Shown here: positions 45,619-62,651 of the stretch, piece after piece | Layout of the letters: the number at the start of each line of letters is the position of its first letter | How positions within the stretch are numbered: the stretch's first letter is position 1 | NCBI RefSeq assembly: GCF_014641735.1 | Contig: NZ_BMIH01000002.1 | Location: 434,001-498,000, forward strand | DNA: 64,000 nucleotides | Direction: 5' to 3' | Source of the DNA: Sphingomonas metalli | Lineage (GTDB): Bacteria > Pseudomonadota > Alphaproteobacteria > Sphingomonadales > Sphingomonadaceae | Position numbers and translations under genes: made by a program | The notes under the pieces: generated by a model | What the model was told of the DNA's origin: nothing | Seen by the model: only the letters and a program-made list of their open reading frames with translations | Database searches by the model: none

Positions 45619-45648
45619 GCCGACGCACGGGTTGCGATCGGCTTTTTT
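45619..45648 (+). terminator. Attenuator-like hairpin upstream of rpoB
   Basis: GCCGA-CGCA / CGGGT loop / TGCG-A-TCGGC forms a 9-bp stem with one bulged A, followed directly by TTTTTT (45643-45648), 49 bp before the rpoB ATG. Partial termination would tune rpoBC levels, as in the rplL-rpoB attenuator of E. coli. The rest of the 615-bp gap 45083-45697 holds no clear gene. Confidence 0.6.
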
Positions 45649-45697
45649 GCGTCCGACCCCTGCGCCGGTAATTCTGGCTGACGAGGCAAGCAACTCC

Positions 45698-49876
<4,179 letters not shown>

Positions 49877-49885
49877 CAGGTAACA

Positions 49886-50002
49886 CCGTTCGTCCTGAGG
49901 AGCCGCTGAGCGAAGGCGAAGCGGCGTCTCGAAGGACCGATGCCGGGCGAGCCCTTCGAGATGGGCCTTCGGCTTCGCTCAGTCCCTCCTCAGGGCGAAC
50001 GG
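49886..50002. repeat. Palindromic repeat (family C variant) between rpoB and rpoC
   Basis: ACCGTTCGTCCTGAGGAGCC at the left mirrors CTCCTCAGGGCGAACGG at the right; CGCTGAGCGAAGGCGAAGC and GGCTTCGCTCAGT are a second inverted pair, and CTCGAAGG / CCTTCGAG lie at the centre. It fills nearly all of the rpoB-rpoC gap and must be transcribed as a long hairpin. Confidence 0.85.
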
Positions 50003-50035
50003 ATGTGGTTTTTCCCTCCCTGCGAGGAAAGCAAG

Positions 50036-54325
<4,290 letters not shown>

Positions 54326-54347
54326 TTCGCCCGGTCGTACGGTAGGG

Positions 54348-54383
54348 AAAACGGCCCGTCGGAGCGATCCGGCGGGCCGTTTT
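54348..54383 (+). terminator. Terminator after rpoC
   Basis: AAAACGGCCCG (54348-54358) pairs with CGGGCCGTTTT (54373-54383) around a 14-nt loop. The A/T flanks make it usable in both directions, although only the rpoC side needs it. Confidence 0.75.
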
Positions 54384-54487
54384 GCCATGTTTCGAGAGTG
54401 TTGCGCGCGTGTCACAGTAAAGCCTTTTTTTGACTCACATTCTGGTCCCGCCGGGCACTCGCCCGGCGTGGCGGGGAGTTGAGGGCG

Positions 54488-57070
54488 ATGATGCGAGCGG
54501 GGTGTGGCAGGCAGCGGCGGAAGGCTGTCGGCGGGCTGGTCCTGCCGTTCGCGATCCTGGCGGCGCCGGAGGACGCTTCGGCCGAGCCGCCGCGCGAGCC
54601 CACACCGGCGGCCGAGGCCGGCGATATCGTCGTTACCGGCGAGCGGGTACGCGGCAGCGCGATTGGCGACGTCCAGCCGCTGGCGGTGCTGGGCGCGCAG
54701 GCGCTGGAGGCGCTGGGTGCAACCAGTATGAAGGAACTGCTTCAAAGGCTGAAGCCGTTCACCGCGGCGGGCGGCGGCGGCGATCCCTTCCTGCTGCTCA
54801 ACGGCCGCCGCATCTCGGGCTGGGACGAGCTCAGCGACCTGCCACCCGAGGCGATGGAGAAGACCGAGGTGCTGCCGCGCGAGGATGCCGCACGCTTCGG
54901 CTTCCCGCCGACCGCGACGGTGCTGAACTTCATCACCAAGAAGCACTTCCGCGCCGTCGCGGCCCAATTCCTTCCCGGCATCACGACCGAAGGAGGCGGC
55001 GGCACCGATTATACCGAGATGAACGCGACGCGGCTCGACGGTGACCGGCGCCTGTCGCTCAATACCTCCTATGTTCGCACCAGCCCGGTCACCCAGGCGC
55101 AGCGGCAGATCACGCCCGATCCCGGCTTCCTCTTCGCGACGGGCGGCAATGTGACCGGCCTGAACGGCGGCAGCATCGATCCGGCGCTCGACGCGCTGGC
55201 GGGCCGGCCGGTGACCGTCGCTGCCCTGCCCGCCACCGCCGCGGAGCGCGCGACACTCACCGCCTATCTGCCGGGCGCGAACCGGCCCGCGGTGACCGAT
55301 CCCGGCGCCGGGCGCTGGCTGGTGCAGGCGAGCGATCAGATCCGCTCGAGCGGCACGCTCGCCGGACCGGTGGCCGGCGGGATCAGCGGCTCGCTCAACC
55401 TGACGATGGAGGCGCAGGGCACGCGCGGCCGCAATGGCCCCGCCCCGGTGCTGCTGACCGTGCCCGGGGGCGGCGACGTGCTGCCCTTTGCCGGCGACAC
55501 CCGCGTCTATCGCGCCCTGCCCGACGCGGTGCTGCGCCAGCGCAACACCAGCCTGACGCTGCATGGCGGCGGGGCGCTCTTCGGCGCGATCGGTCGCTGG
55601 GCATGGAACGTCACCGCCAGCCACGATCGTACCCGCGCCGAGAGCCTGTCCGAACAGGGCATCGTGGACAGCGGCCTGCAGGCAGCGGTGCGGGCGGGCG
55701 GCGATCCGCTTCGGCCGCTTGACGCCGCCATGCTGGCGAGCCGCCGCGTGCTGCGGGGCGAGACGCTGACGCGCACCCTGACCGGCAAGGCGACCGCCAA
55801 CGGGCCGCTGCTGCGGCTGCCGGCCGGCATGGCGCAGGTGACCGTCACCGCCGACTATGCCGCCTCCGCCAGCAGCGGCGTGCAGCCGGGGCTGGCCGCA
55901 TCGCGGCTGGCCCTGTCGCGGACCACGCGCGGCGCCAGCATCAACGCGACGCTGCCGATCGCCGAACGCGAGCGCGACGTGCTGGCGCCGGTCGGCACGA
56001 TGACTGCGACGGCGATGCTCGGCGTATCCGACGTCAGCGATTATGGCCGGCTGGTGACCGCCAATTACGGGCTGACCTGGTCGCGATGGTCGCCGGTCCA
56101 GGTGAACCTGTCGGTCAACACGACGCAGACCGCCCCGGCCATCGCCCAATTGACCAACCCGGTGCTGACATCGCCGAACACACCCTTCTTCGACTTCACC
56201 ACCGGCACCACGTCGCTGGTCACCTCGGTCTCTGGCGGCAATCCGGCGCTCGCCCCCGAGCGGCGGCGGGTGACGACCGCCGGCGTGGCGCTGCGCCCCT
56301 TCGCGCACCGCGACCTGCGGCTGAACATCGACTATGCCGCGACCCGGGTCAGCGACCTGTCGGCCGAGCTCAGCGGGCTGACCGCGGCGGCGCAGGCGGC
56401 CTTTCCCGATATCTTCACCCGCGACGCCGCCGGTCGGCTGGTGGCGGTCGATTTCCGCTCGGTCAACATCGCGCGCGAGGACGATCGCCAGATCCGCGCC
56501 ACCGTCAACTTCTCGACCCCGCTCGGCCCCAAGCCCTCCACGCCCGCCGCCACGCCGGGCGTGAAGACCGCGGACGCGCCCCCGCCCCGACCGCCGAAGC
56601 AGCGCCCCTCTTTCTATACCTTCGCCACCACCACCTTGCGGCTGGAGGACCGGCTGCTGCTCCGCCCCGGCATCCCGCTCATCGACCTGCTCGATGGTGC
56701 GACGCTCAACGGTACTGGCGGCCGGCCGCGCTGGGAGGTGGAGGGCACCGTGGGACTCTCCTACGGCCCCACCTCCACCAATTTCTACGCGCGGGTGCAG
56801 GGGTCGACACGGGTGCGCAGCGATCTCGCCTCCGCCGATCTGCATTTCTCCGGGCGAACCTGGCTGGTGCTGTGGGAATCGGTTGATGTGGCGAAGCTGG
56901 TCAGCCGACCCTGGGCGCAGCGCATGTCAGTGCAGTTCACGGTCGAGAACCTGTTGAACGACCGGATCGACGTGGTCGATCGCAACGGCGCGACGCCCTA
57001 TCGCTTCCAGCCCGCCTATCTCGATCCGATGGGGCGCTCTGTGCGGCTGGGATTGCGCAAGCTGTTCTGA
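54488..57070 (+). CDS. TonB-dependent receptor-like outer-membrane protein
   Basis: An 860-aa protein. A signal-peptide-like start (VGGLVLPFAILAAPEDASA) is followed by a TonB-box-like GDIVVTGERV. A shortened plug has PFLLLNGRRISGWDELSDLP, VLPREDAARFGFPPTATVLN-FITKK, and then a beta-barrel ending in VRLGLRKLF. Near residues 680-705 there is a Pro-rich insert (PAATPGVKTADAPPPRPPKQ). The N-terminal plug looks smaller and less canonical than in the first receptor, so it may have a special ligand. GAGGGCG precedes the ATG; TTG 54479 and ATG 54491 are alternatives. Confidence 0.82.
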   Translation: MMRAGCGRQRRKAVGGLVLPFAILAAPEDASAEPPREPTPAAEAGDIVVTGERVRGSAIGDVQPLAVLGAQALEALGATSMKELLQRLKPFTAAGGGGDPFLLLNGRRISGWDELSDLPPEAMEKTEVLPREDAARFGFPPTATVLNFITKKHFRAVAAQFLPGITTEGGGGTDYTEMNATRLDGDRRLSLNTSYVRTSPVTQAQRQITPDPGFLFATGGNVTGLNGGSIDPALDALAGRPVTVAALPATAAERATLTAYLPGANRPAVTDPGAGRWLVQASDQIRSSGTLAGPVAGGISGSLNLTMEAQGTRGRNGPAPVLLTVPGGGDVLPFAGDTRVYRALPDAVLRQRNTSLTLHGGGALFGAIGRWAWNVTASHDRTRAESLSEQGIVDSGLQAAVRAGGDPLRPLDAAMLASRRVLRGETLTRTLTGKATANGPLLRLPAGMAQVTVTADYAASASSGVQPGLAASRLALSRTTRGASINATLPIAERERDVLAPVGTMTATAMLGVSDVSDYGRLVTANYGLTWSRWSPVQVNLSVNTTQTAPAIAQLTNPVLTSPNTPFFDFTTGTTSLVTSVSGGNPALAPERRRVTTAGVALRPFAHRDLRLNIDYAATRVSDLSAELSGLTAAAQAAFPDIFTRDAAGRLVAVDFRSVNIAREDDRQIRATVNFSTPLGPKPSTPAATPGVKTADAPPPRPPKQRPSFYTFATTTLRLEDRLLLRPGIPLIDLLDGATLNGTGGRPRWEVEGTVGLSYGPTSTNFYARVQGSTRVRSDLASADLHFSGRTWLVLWESVDVAKLVSRPWAQRMSVQFTVENLLNDRIDVVDRNGATPYRFQPAYLDPMGRSVRLGLRKLF

Positions 57071-57156
57071 TCGCAGGTAAAGATGGCTGGTCAGGCGCGG
57101 CACGATCGCGATAAGGGCCGCCCCGAGCTCGCCCCCTGACAGGAACCCCTGCGCCG

Positions 57157-57834
57157 ATGCGCTTCTTCCGACCCATTCTCGCCGGCGCCCAATGGCCCGA
57201 TCGTGCGATCGCCTGTGCGGGCGCGGCGATCGGGATCGCGCTGACGATGATCGTGTGCGGCGGCGTGCCGATGACAGCGGCGGACCTGCCGATCATCGTC
57301 GCACCGCTCGGCGCCTCGGCGGTGCTGGTCTTTGCGGTTCCGGCCAGCCCGCTCGCCCAGCCCTGGCCGGTGGTCGGCGGCAACATCCTGTCGACGCTGG
57401 TCGGCGTGGCGGTGTTCGCGGCCGTGCCGAACCCGCCGGTCGCGGCAGGGCTGGCGGTGGGACTGGCGATCCTCGTCATGTCGCTGCTGCGCTGCCTGCA
57501 CCCGCCGGGCGGGGCCGCGGCGCTGACCGCGGTGATCGGCAGCCAGAGCATCCATGCCGCAGGTTTCGCCTTCGCCTTCGCACCGGTCGGGATCAACTCG
57601 ATCGCGCTGGTGACGCTCGGCATGGTCTTCCACCGCTGGACCGGTCGCGCCTATCCGCACCGGCCCGCGCCGGCCGAGACGCTGCGCGCGGCGCAGGCGG
57701 CGGCGGGCTTCGTCGAGGCGGATATCGACGCCGCGCTGGCCGACATGCACGAGAGCTTCGACATCGATCGCGAGGATCTGGAGCTGCTGCTCGCCCAGGC
57801 GCGGCTCCACGCGCTGCGCCGCCGCGGCGGCTGA
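57157..57834 (+). CDS. HPP family membrane protein
   Basis: A 225-aa protein with four to five hydrophobic helices and the signature HPP in LRCLHPPGGAAALTAVIGSQ. The C-terminal ~60 residues are soluble and helical (AAGFVEADIDAALADMHESF-DIDREDLELLLAQARLHAL). HPP proteins of some cyanobacteria transport nitrite; in proteobacteria the role is open. It follows the TonB-dependent receptor by 86 bp and converges with the PepSY-TM gene (3 bp). Confidence 0.9.
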   Translation: MRFFRPILAGAQWPDRAIACAGAAIGIALTMIVCGGVPMTAADLPIIVAPLGASAVLVFAVPASPLAQPWPVVGGNILSTLVGVAVFAAVPNPPVAAGLAVGLAILVMSLLRCLHPPGGAAALTAVIGSQSIHAAGFAFAFAPVGINSIALVTLGMVFHRWTGRAYPHRPAPAETLRAAQAAAGFVEADIDAALADMHESFDIDREDLELLLAQARLHALRRRGG

Positions 57835-57837
57835 GGC

Positions 57838-59292
57838 TCAGGCCCGCGCCGGCTGGTCGGCGAGGAACAGCGCCGCCGCCGCGAGCAGCAGCCCCGCATC
57901 GAGCGCCGCCCCCAGCCCGCCCGCGGTCGCGGCATGGCCCAGCGCGGTCACCGCCAGGCTCGCCGCCAGCACCTGCCGCATCCGGCGCGGATCGGCGAGC
58001 CGCGGCGCGAGCATCGCGACGAGCGTCAGCACCGCCATCGCACTCCAGAAGCCGCCGCCGAGCGGCACCGCCGCTCCGGCCGCCCAGCGCCACCACAGCA
58101 GCGCGACGAGCACCAGCGGCGTGCCCCAGACGACCGCCGTCCAGAACCCCTCGAGACGGGGCGCGGCCAGACCCTTGCGCCGCCGCTTCTGCAACCACAG
58201 CGACATGCCGGTCGCGGTGACCACGCACAGCGCCAGCCCGCAGGCCATATAGGCAAGCTCGACCGGCAGGCCGCCGAAGCTGCCGAAATGCAGTTTGTAG
58301 GTGGAGGCCGCGAACTGCTGCCCGAGCGGCCCGTCCGACAGGCCGACCCGGCCGTGGAAGCGGCCCGCCGCGTCGAAATTGAAGGTCTCGCCATAGATCA
58401 GACGGCGCGGCACGTCCGCCAGGATCTGCACGTGCTGCCCGACCGTGCCGGGGTCGTGAATGGTGACGTAGGTCGGGCGGACGCCGGGGAACCGGCGCTG
58501 CATCTCGGCCATGGCGCGCGCCACGTCCGGCAGGGCCGCCGGCCGGAAATCGGTCGCGCCCTCGCGGCCGAAGATCGTGCCGTAGACCTTCATCAGATCG
58601 CCGCCGTGATAGGCCTTGGCGAGGATCGTGCCGTTGAGCGACCCCAGGCCGATGAAGGCACCGGTGAGCGCGAGCGCGAGCGTGAAGGGCAGCGTCCACA
58701 CCCCCAGGCGATTGTGCCAGTCCGCCTGGGCGAGCTGGCGGTTGCCGCGCGCGCGTAGCCGGAAGGCGTCGCGGACGATGCGCGGGTGCGCGACCACCCC
58801 GGTCACGGCGAGGGCGGTCAGCATCACGCCCAGCGCCCCGCCCAGGATCAGCCCGACGGTGCTCGGCAGATGCAGATATTCGTGCAGCCCGATGACGAAC
58901 TCGGTCCAGCCCCCCGCCTCTTCCTCGACCGGCCGGCCGGCCGCGTCGACGGCCATGGCGCCGTGATCGCTCGTCACGGTGGTGCGGGGCAGTGCCTCGG
59001 TCGGCAGGCGCGCGTAGAGATGGGTCGATCGCGGCTGGCCCGCGTCGGCCGCCAGCTTCGCCGCGAACGCCTCGGCCAGGGCGGCGGGCGCGATCGCCTG
59101 CATCTCCGGGACGCCCGGCTGTTCCCAGCGCTGCCAGCGTTCGTGGATCACGATCAGCGTGCCGCTCAGCGCGATGATGTAGAGGAGCGCGCCGGCGAGC
59201 AATCCGATCGCGGCATGGCCTCCCAGAGAGCGCTGGACCAGCGTCTGCTCGCCCGGTGCGGCGGCGGCCCGTTCGATCCGCTCGTGCTTCAC
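57838..59292 (-). CDS. PepSY-associated TM helix protein (PiuB-like)
   Basis: A 484-aa inner-membrane protein: first helix GGHAAIGLLAGALLYIIALS-GTLIVI, a periplasmic PepSY-like part, LHEYLHLPSTVGLILGGALG, HNRLGVWTLPFTLALALTGA and HFGSFGGLPVELAYMACGLA, then C-terminal helices. Members occur with siderophore receptors and may reduce or release iron. The GTG start overlaps the upstream gene by GTGA. The C-terminal ~100 residues add further helices with a low-complexity end. Confidence 0.87.
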   Translation of the reverse strand: MKHERIERAAAAPGEQTLVQRSLGGHAAIGLLAGALLYIIALSGTLIVIHERWQRWEQPGVPEMQAIAPAALAEAFAAKLAADAGQPRSTHLYARLPTEALPRTTVTSDHGAMAVDAAGRPVEEEAGGWTEFVIGLHEYLHLPSTVGLILGGALGVMLTALAVTGVVAHPRIVRDAFRLRARGNRQLAQADWHNRLGVWTLPFTLALALTGAFIGLGSLNGTILAKAYHGGDLMKVYGTIFGREGATDFRPAALPDVARAMAEMQRRFPGVRPTYVTIHDPGTVGQHVQILADVPRRLIYGETFNFDAAGRFHGRVGLSDGPLGQQFAASTYKLHFGSFGGLPVELAYMACGLALCVVTATGMSLWLQKRRRKGLAAPRLEGFWTAVVWGTPLVLVALLWWRWAAGAAVPLGGGFWSAMAVLTLVAMLAPRLADPRRMRQVLAASLAVTALGHAATAGGLGAALDAGLLLAAAALFLADQPARA

Positions 59293-59843
59293 AGCGGCCA
59301 CCACAGTATCAGGCCGAGCGCGGCGCAGGCGAGCGCCGGGGCGATCATGCGGACCGCGCTCGCCCGCGTGATCTGCACCGTGGCGAGCAGCGCCCAGAGC
59401 ACGGGCTGCGCGACCATCATCAGCGCGACGGTATCGGCCTCGGCGGCCCGTCCGCGCACCAGCGTGGCTTGCAGGCCGAAGGCGAGGAGCGCTGCCGCGG
59501 CGGCGGCGACCGGCACCACGAGCAGGAAGACCGCGAGGCGCCGACCGACCGATCGCAGCGTAGGGCGCGGCAGCGCGATCGAAGGCGCGCTGCGCACCGG
59601 CGCCGCCCTTCCCCGCGGCGCCCGCCACGCGTCGCGCAACAGGATCGCGAGGGCCGCGACGATCGCGGTCGTGGCGACGATGGCGAGGCCCCAGGCGCCG
59701 GCCAGCATCGCGAGCGCGACGGCGGCGGCGATCGCGAGCGCCCAGCCGGCCAGCGCAAGTGAGCGCCGCCCGTCCCAGCCGACCCGGATCAGCCCCAGCG
59801 CGACGGTGGCCGCCACCGGCATGCAGACGATCGCGGCCTCCAT
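59289..59843 (-). CDS. Membrane protein upstream of the PepSY-TM gene
   Basis: A 184-aa protein with five or so helices: AAIVCMPVAATVALGLIRVG, LAGWALAIAAAVALAMLAGA, GLAIVATTAIVAALAILLRD, VFLLVVPVAAAAAALLAFGL and VLWALLATVQITRASAVRMI. The pattern and position resemble the DUF3325/DUF3649 membrane partners of PepSY-TM genes in iron-uptake operons, but it is not a clear match. ATG at MEAAIVCMPVAATV is chosen; 59918 is a longer option. Confidence 0.65.
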   Translation of the reverse strand: MEAAIVCMPVAATVALGLIRVGWDGRRSLALAGWALAIAAAVALAMLAGAWGLAIVATTAIVAALAILLRDAWRAPRGRAAPVRSAPSIALPRPTLRSVGRRLAVFLLVVPVAAAAAALLAFGLQATLVRGRAAEADTVALMMVAQPVLWALLATVQITRASAVRMIAPALACAALGLILWWPL

Positions 59844-59985
59844 CAGCCTGCGCCCCCGCCGGACATATCTGGATCGTGCGACATGGAAGGCCCGCCCCGT
59901 TGATGACGGCCGTGTCATAGCAGGCCGGGGCGATAATGCAACTTGGTCGCAATAGCGGTTAAGGATTGTGTTCGTAGTCCGAGAG

Positions 59986-60083
59986 CCCCTCCCCTTCAGG
60001 GGAGGGGTTGGGGTGGGGCGCTGCCACCAGCGACTCGCCTGCGGACACGCCCCACCCTCGTCCCCTCCCCCGAAAGGGAGGGG
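59986..60083. repeat. Palindromic intergenic repeat, family D
   Basis: CCCCTCCCCTTCAGGGGAGG at the left mirrors CCCTCCCCCGAAAGGGAGGG-G at the right; GGGGTGGGGCGC and ACACGCCCCACCC are the inner pair, as in the copy at 34609-34707. Confidence 0.85.
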
Positions 60084-60120
60084 AGCAGCAAACCGAAACC
60101 TCTGTCCGAACTCCCGCCGT

Positions 60121-61941
60121 CTACTCCTGCTCGAACAGGCTCGCCAACTGCTCCATGATCGTGCCGCCCAGCTGCTCGGCGTCCATGATCGTCACCGCCC
60201 GCGCATAGTAGCGCGTCACGTCGTGGCCGATGCCGATCGCGATCAGCTCGACCGGGCTACGCTGCTCGATCCAGCCGATCACCTGGCGCAGGTGACGCTC
60301 CAGATAGCTGCCGGAATTGACCGACAGGGTCGAGTCGTCGACCGGCGCGCCGTCGCTGATGACCATCAGGATGCGCCGCTCCTCGGGCCGCGCGATCAGC
60401 CGGTTGTGCGCCCAGAGCAGCGCCTCGCCGTCGATATTCTCCTTCAGCAGCCCTTCGCGCATCATGAGCCCGAGATTCTGCCGCGCGCGCCGCCACGGTT
60501 CGTCCGCCTGTTTGTAGACGATGTGGCGGATGTCGTTGAGCCGGCCGGGCTGTTGCGGCCGACCCGCCGCCAGCCACGTCTCGCGGCTCTGCCCGCCCTT
60601 CCACGCGCGGGTAGTGAAGCCCAGGATCTCCGTCTTCACCCCGCACCGCTCGAGCGTGCGCGCGAGGATGTCGGCGCTGATCGCGGCGATCGAGATGGGC
60701 CGGCCGCGCATCGAGCCCGAATTGTCGATCAGCAGCGTGACGACCGTATCGCGGAAATCGGTGTCCCGCTCGACCTTGTAGGACAGCGACTGGCCGGGGC
60801 TGACGATCACGCGCGCCAGCCGGGCGGCGTCGAGCAGCCCTTCTTCCTGGTCGAAGTCCCAAGACCGGTTCTGCTGCGCCATCAGCCGGCGCTGGAGCCG
60901 GTTGGCCAGTTTCGACACCGCCGATTGCAGATGCGCCAGCTGCTGGTCGAGATAGCCGCGCAGCCGCGCCAGCTCGTCGGCGTCGCACAGGTCGGTGGCG
61001 GTCACCACCTCGTCGAACTGGGTCGTCCACGGCTTGTAGTCGAACTGCGGCGACAGGTCGTCGCGCGGCCGCGGCGGGCGGACCGGCTGCATCCCCTCGT
61101 CGCCCTCGTCGCCGGGCTCGCCGTCCATGTCGCTGTCGGCGTCCTGGTCGAACTCCTCGCCCTCGCCCTGCTCGTCCTCGCTGCGCCGCTCCTCGCCGCG
61201 CGCCTCGACCTCGCCCTCCGCCGCGCCGCCTTCGGCCGCGTCGTCGCTCTCGCCTTCGCTGCCTTCGTCCTCGGCGGCATCCTCCTCGCCGCCCTCGTCG
61301 GTCTCGTCGGGCTGCTGCTCGCCCTCGACCAGCTCGAGCTCGGCGAGCATCTTGGCGGCCAGCGACTGGAAGGCGCGCTGGTCGTCGAGCGCCAGCGCCA
61401 GCGCCGAGAGGTCCGTCCGCTGCGCCACCCAGTCGCGCACCAGCGACAGCCCCGCCTCCGCCGCCTGTGGCGACGCGCGCCCGGTCAGCGCCTCGCGCGC
61501 GAGCAGGCCGAGCGCGGTCGACAGCGGCACCTCCGCCCGGTTGCGCGCCCGCGCGATCGGATCCGTTTTCGTGCGCACCTCCAGCGCCTGCGCCAGATTG
61601 TCGCCGATCCCGGCATAGCCGCGGCTGCCCAGCGCCTCGACCCGCGCCGTCTCGACCGCGTCATAGACGGCGCGCGCCACCGGATCGACCGGCGCCGCGC
61701 GCTGGTGGAGCACCGCATCGTGGAGCCGCAGCCGCAACGCGAAGCCGTCGGCGAAGCCCCGCGCCTCCGCCACCTGCTCGGCGGGCAGGGTGCGCGCCGG
61801 CATCGGCACCTTCAGATGCTTGCCCGACTGCGCCGGCGCGTCGGCACTATAGGCCAGCTCCACCTCCGGCTCGTCCGCCAGCGCCCGCGCCGTGCCGCCG
61901 AGCACCGCCTTGAACCGGTCGAGAGGGGTGTCATTCGCCAT
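60121..61941 (-). CDS. cobT: Cobaltochelatase subunit CobT
   Basis: A 606-aa protein. The N-terminal helical part ([20 protein letters not shown]) is followed by a very acidic linker (about residues 205-290, rich in Glu and Asp) and a C-terminal von Willebrand A domain with the metal-site motif [15 protein letters not shown]. With CobS, and CobN where present, it inserts cobalt into hydrogenobyrinate diamide. The ATG at [16 protein letters not shown] overlaps the VapC stop by one base. Confidence 0.93.
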   Translation of the reverse strand: MANDTPLDRFKAVLGGTARALADEPEVELAYSADAPAQSGKHLKVPMPARTLPAEQVAEARGFADGFALRLRLHDAVLHQRAAPVDPVARAVYDAVETARVEALGSRGYAGIGDNLAQALEVRTKTDPIARARNRAEVPLSTALGLLAREALTGRASPQAAEAGLSLVRDWVAQRTDLSALALALDDQRAFQSLAAKMLAELELVEGEQQPDETDEGGEEDAAEDEGSEGESDDAAEGGAAEGEVEARGEERRSEDEQGEGEEFDQDADSDMDGEPGDEGDEGMQPVRPPRPRDDLSPQFDYKPWTTQFDEVVTATDLCDADELARLRGYLDQQLAHLQSAVSKLANRLQRRLMAQQNRSWDFDQEEGLLDAARLARVIVSPGQSLSYKVERDTDFRDTVVTLLIDNSGSMRGRPISIAAISADILARTLERCGVKTEILGFTTRAWKGGQSRETWLAAGRPQQPGRLNDIRHIVYKQADEPWRRARQNLGLMMREGLLKENIDGEALLWAHNRLIARPEERRILMVISDGAPVDDSTLSVNSGSYLERHLRQVIGWIEQRSPVELIAIGIGHDVTRYYARAVTIMDAEQLGGTIMEQLASLFEQE

Positions 61942-62327
61942 TACCAAAGCACCTTGCAGCCGAATGCCGCCAATTCCGCATCGTTGGTCAGCACCGTCAT
62001 GTCCTCGACCAGCGCCTGTCCCGCAAGCAGGCGGTCGAAGGGATCGCGGTGCGGGCCGGGAAGATAACCGGCGCGCATCGCGTGGGATGCGCCGATGTCG
62101 AGCATGGTGAACCCATCTGCCCGGATCATCGCCCAGAACCGATCGTCGAAGCCCGGCAGGTCGGCCAGCTTACCGATCCTGATCTTGTTCGCGATTTCCC
62201 ATACACTGACCGCGCTGACATGGACCGGCATATCCTCTTGCTCGATCGCGTGCCGCGCCGCGTCGCCCAGATTTGCGGCGCCGCTCCACCAGCGGATCAA
62301 GGCGACCGTGTCGAGGAGATAGGCCAA
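61941..62327 (-). CDS. vapC: VapC-like PIN domain toxin
   Basis: A 128-aa PIN nuclease: [14 protein letters not shown] with the first Asp (Asp6), [20 protein letters not shown] with the conserved Glu, [20 protein letters not shown] and [10 protein letters not shown] with the later acidic residues. It should cleave RNA with magnesium. It starts with TTG directly after the antitoxin TGA (no gap), and ends overlapping cobT. The TTG start probably depends on translational coupling to the antitoxin. Confidence 0.88.
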   Translation of the reverse strand: MAYLLDTVALIRWWSGAANLGDAARHAIEQEDMPVHVSAVSVWEIANKIRIGKLADLPGFDDRFWAMIRADGFTMLDIGASHAMRAGYLPGPHRDPFDRLLAGQALVEDMTVLTNDAELAAFGCKVLW

Positions 62328-62606
62328 TCAGCGCCGCTCCGCCTCGGGGCGGTCATCGATAAAGGTCAGTTCTTCGTCCGATAGAGGCCTGGACCAGACG
62401 GAGTCGGGGATGGCTGAAAGTTCAGGCCACCGACCGGGAATCCGCCGGCGCTTCGCCGCCGGTTCGATCGGCATCAGCCGCGCCCACGGCTCGCCGTCCT
62501 TGGCCACGATGATCTCCTCGCCCGCATGGGCGCGATCGATCAGGCGCGAGAACTGCGTCTTCGCCTCATGGACGTTGAACGTCTTCTGCGGATCAGCCTC
62601 GGCCAT
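62328..62606 (-). CDS. Phd/YefM family antitoxin
   Basis: A 92-aa protein: NVHEAKTQFSRLIDRAHAGE-EIIVAKDGEPWARLMPI is the Phd DNA-binding fold, followed by KRRRIPGRWPELSAIPDSVW and an acidic tail that would block the PIN toxin. It lies 45 bp downstream of cobS and directly before VapC. Confidence 0.9.
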   Translation of the reverse strand: MAEADPQKTFNVHEAKTQFSRLIDRAHAGEEIIVAKDGEPWARLMPIEPAAKRRRIPGRWPELSAIPDSVWSRPLSDEELTFIDDRPEAERR

Positions 62607-62651
62607 CAGCGGCTCCTTTGGTGGACTAACTAGCTTGGTCCATCCTCGTCC

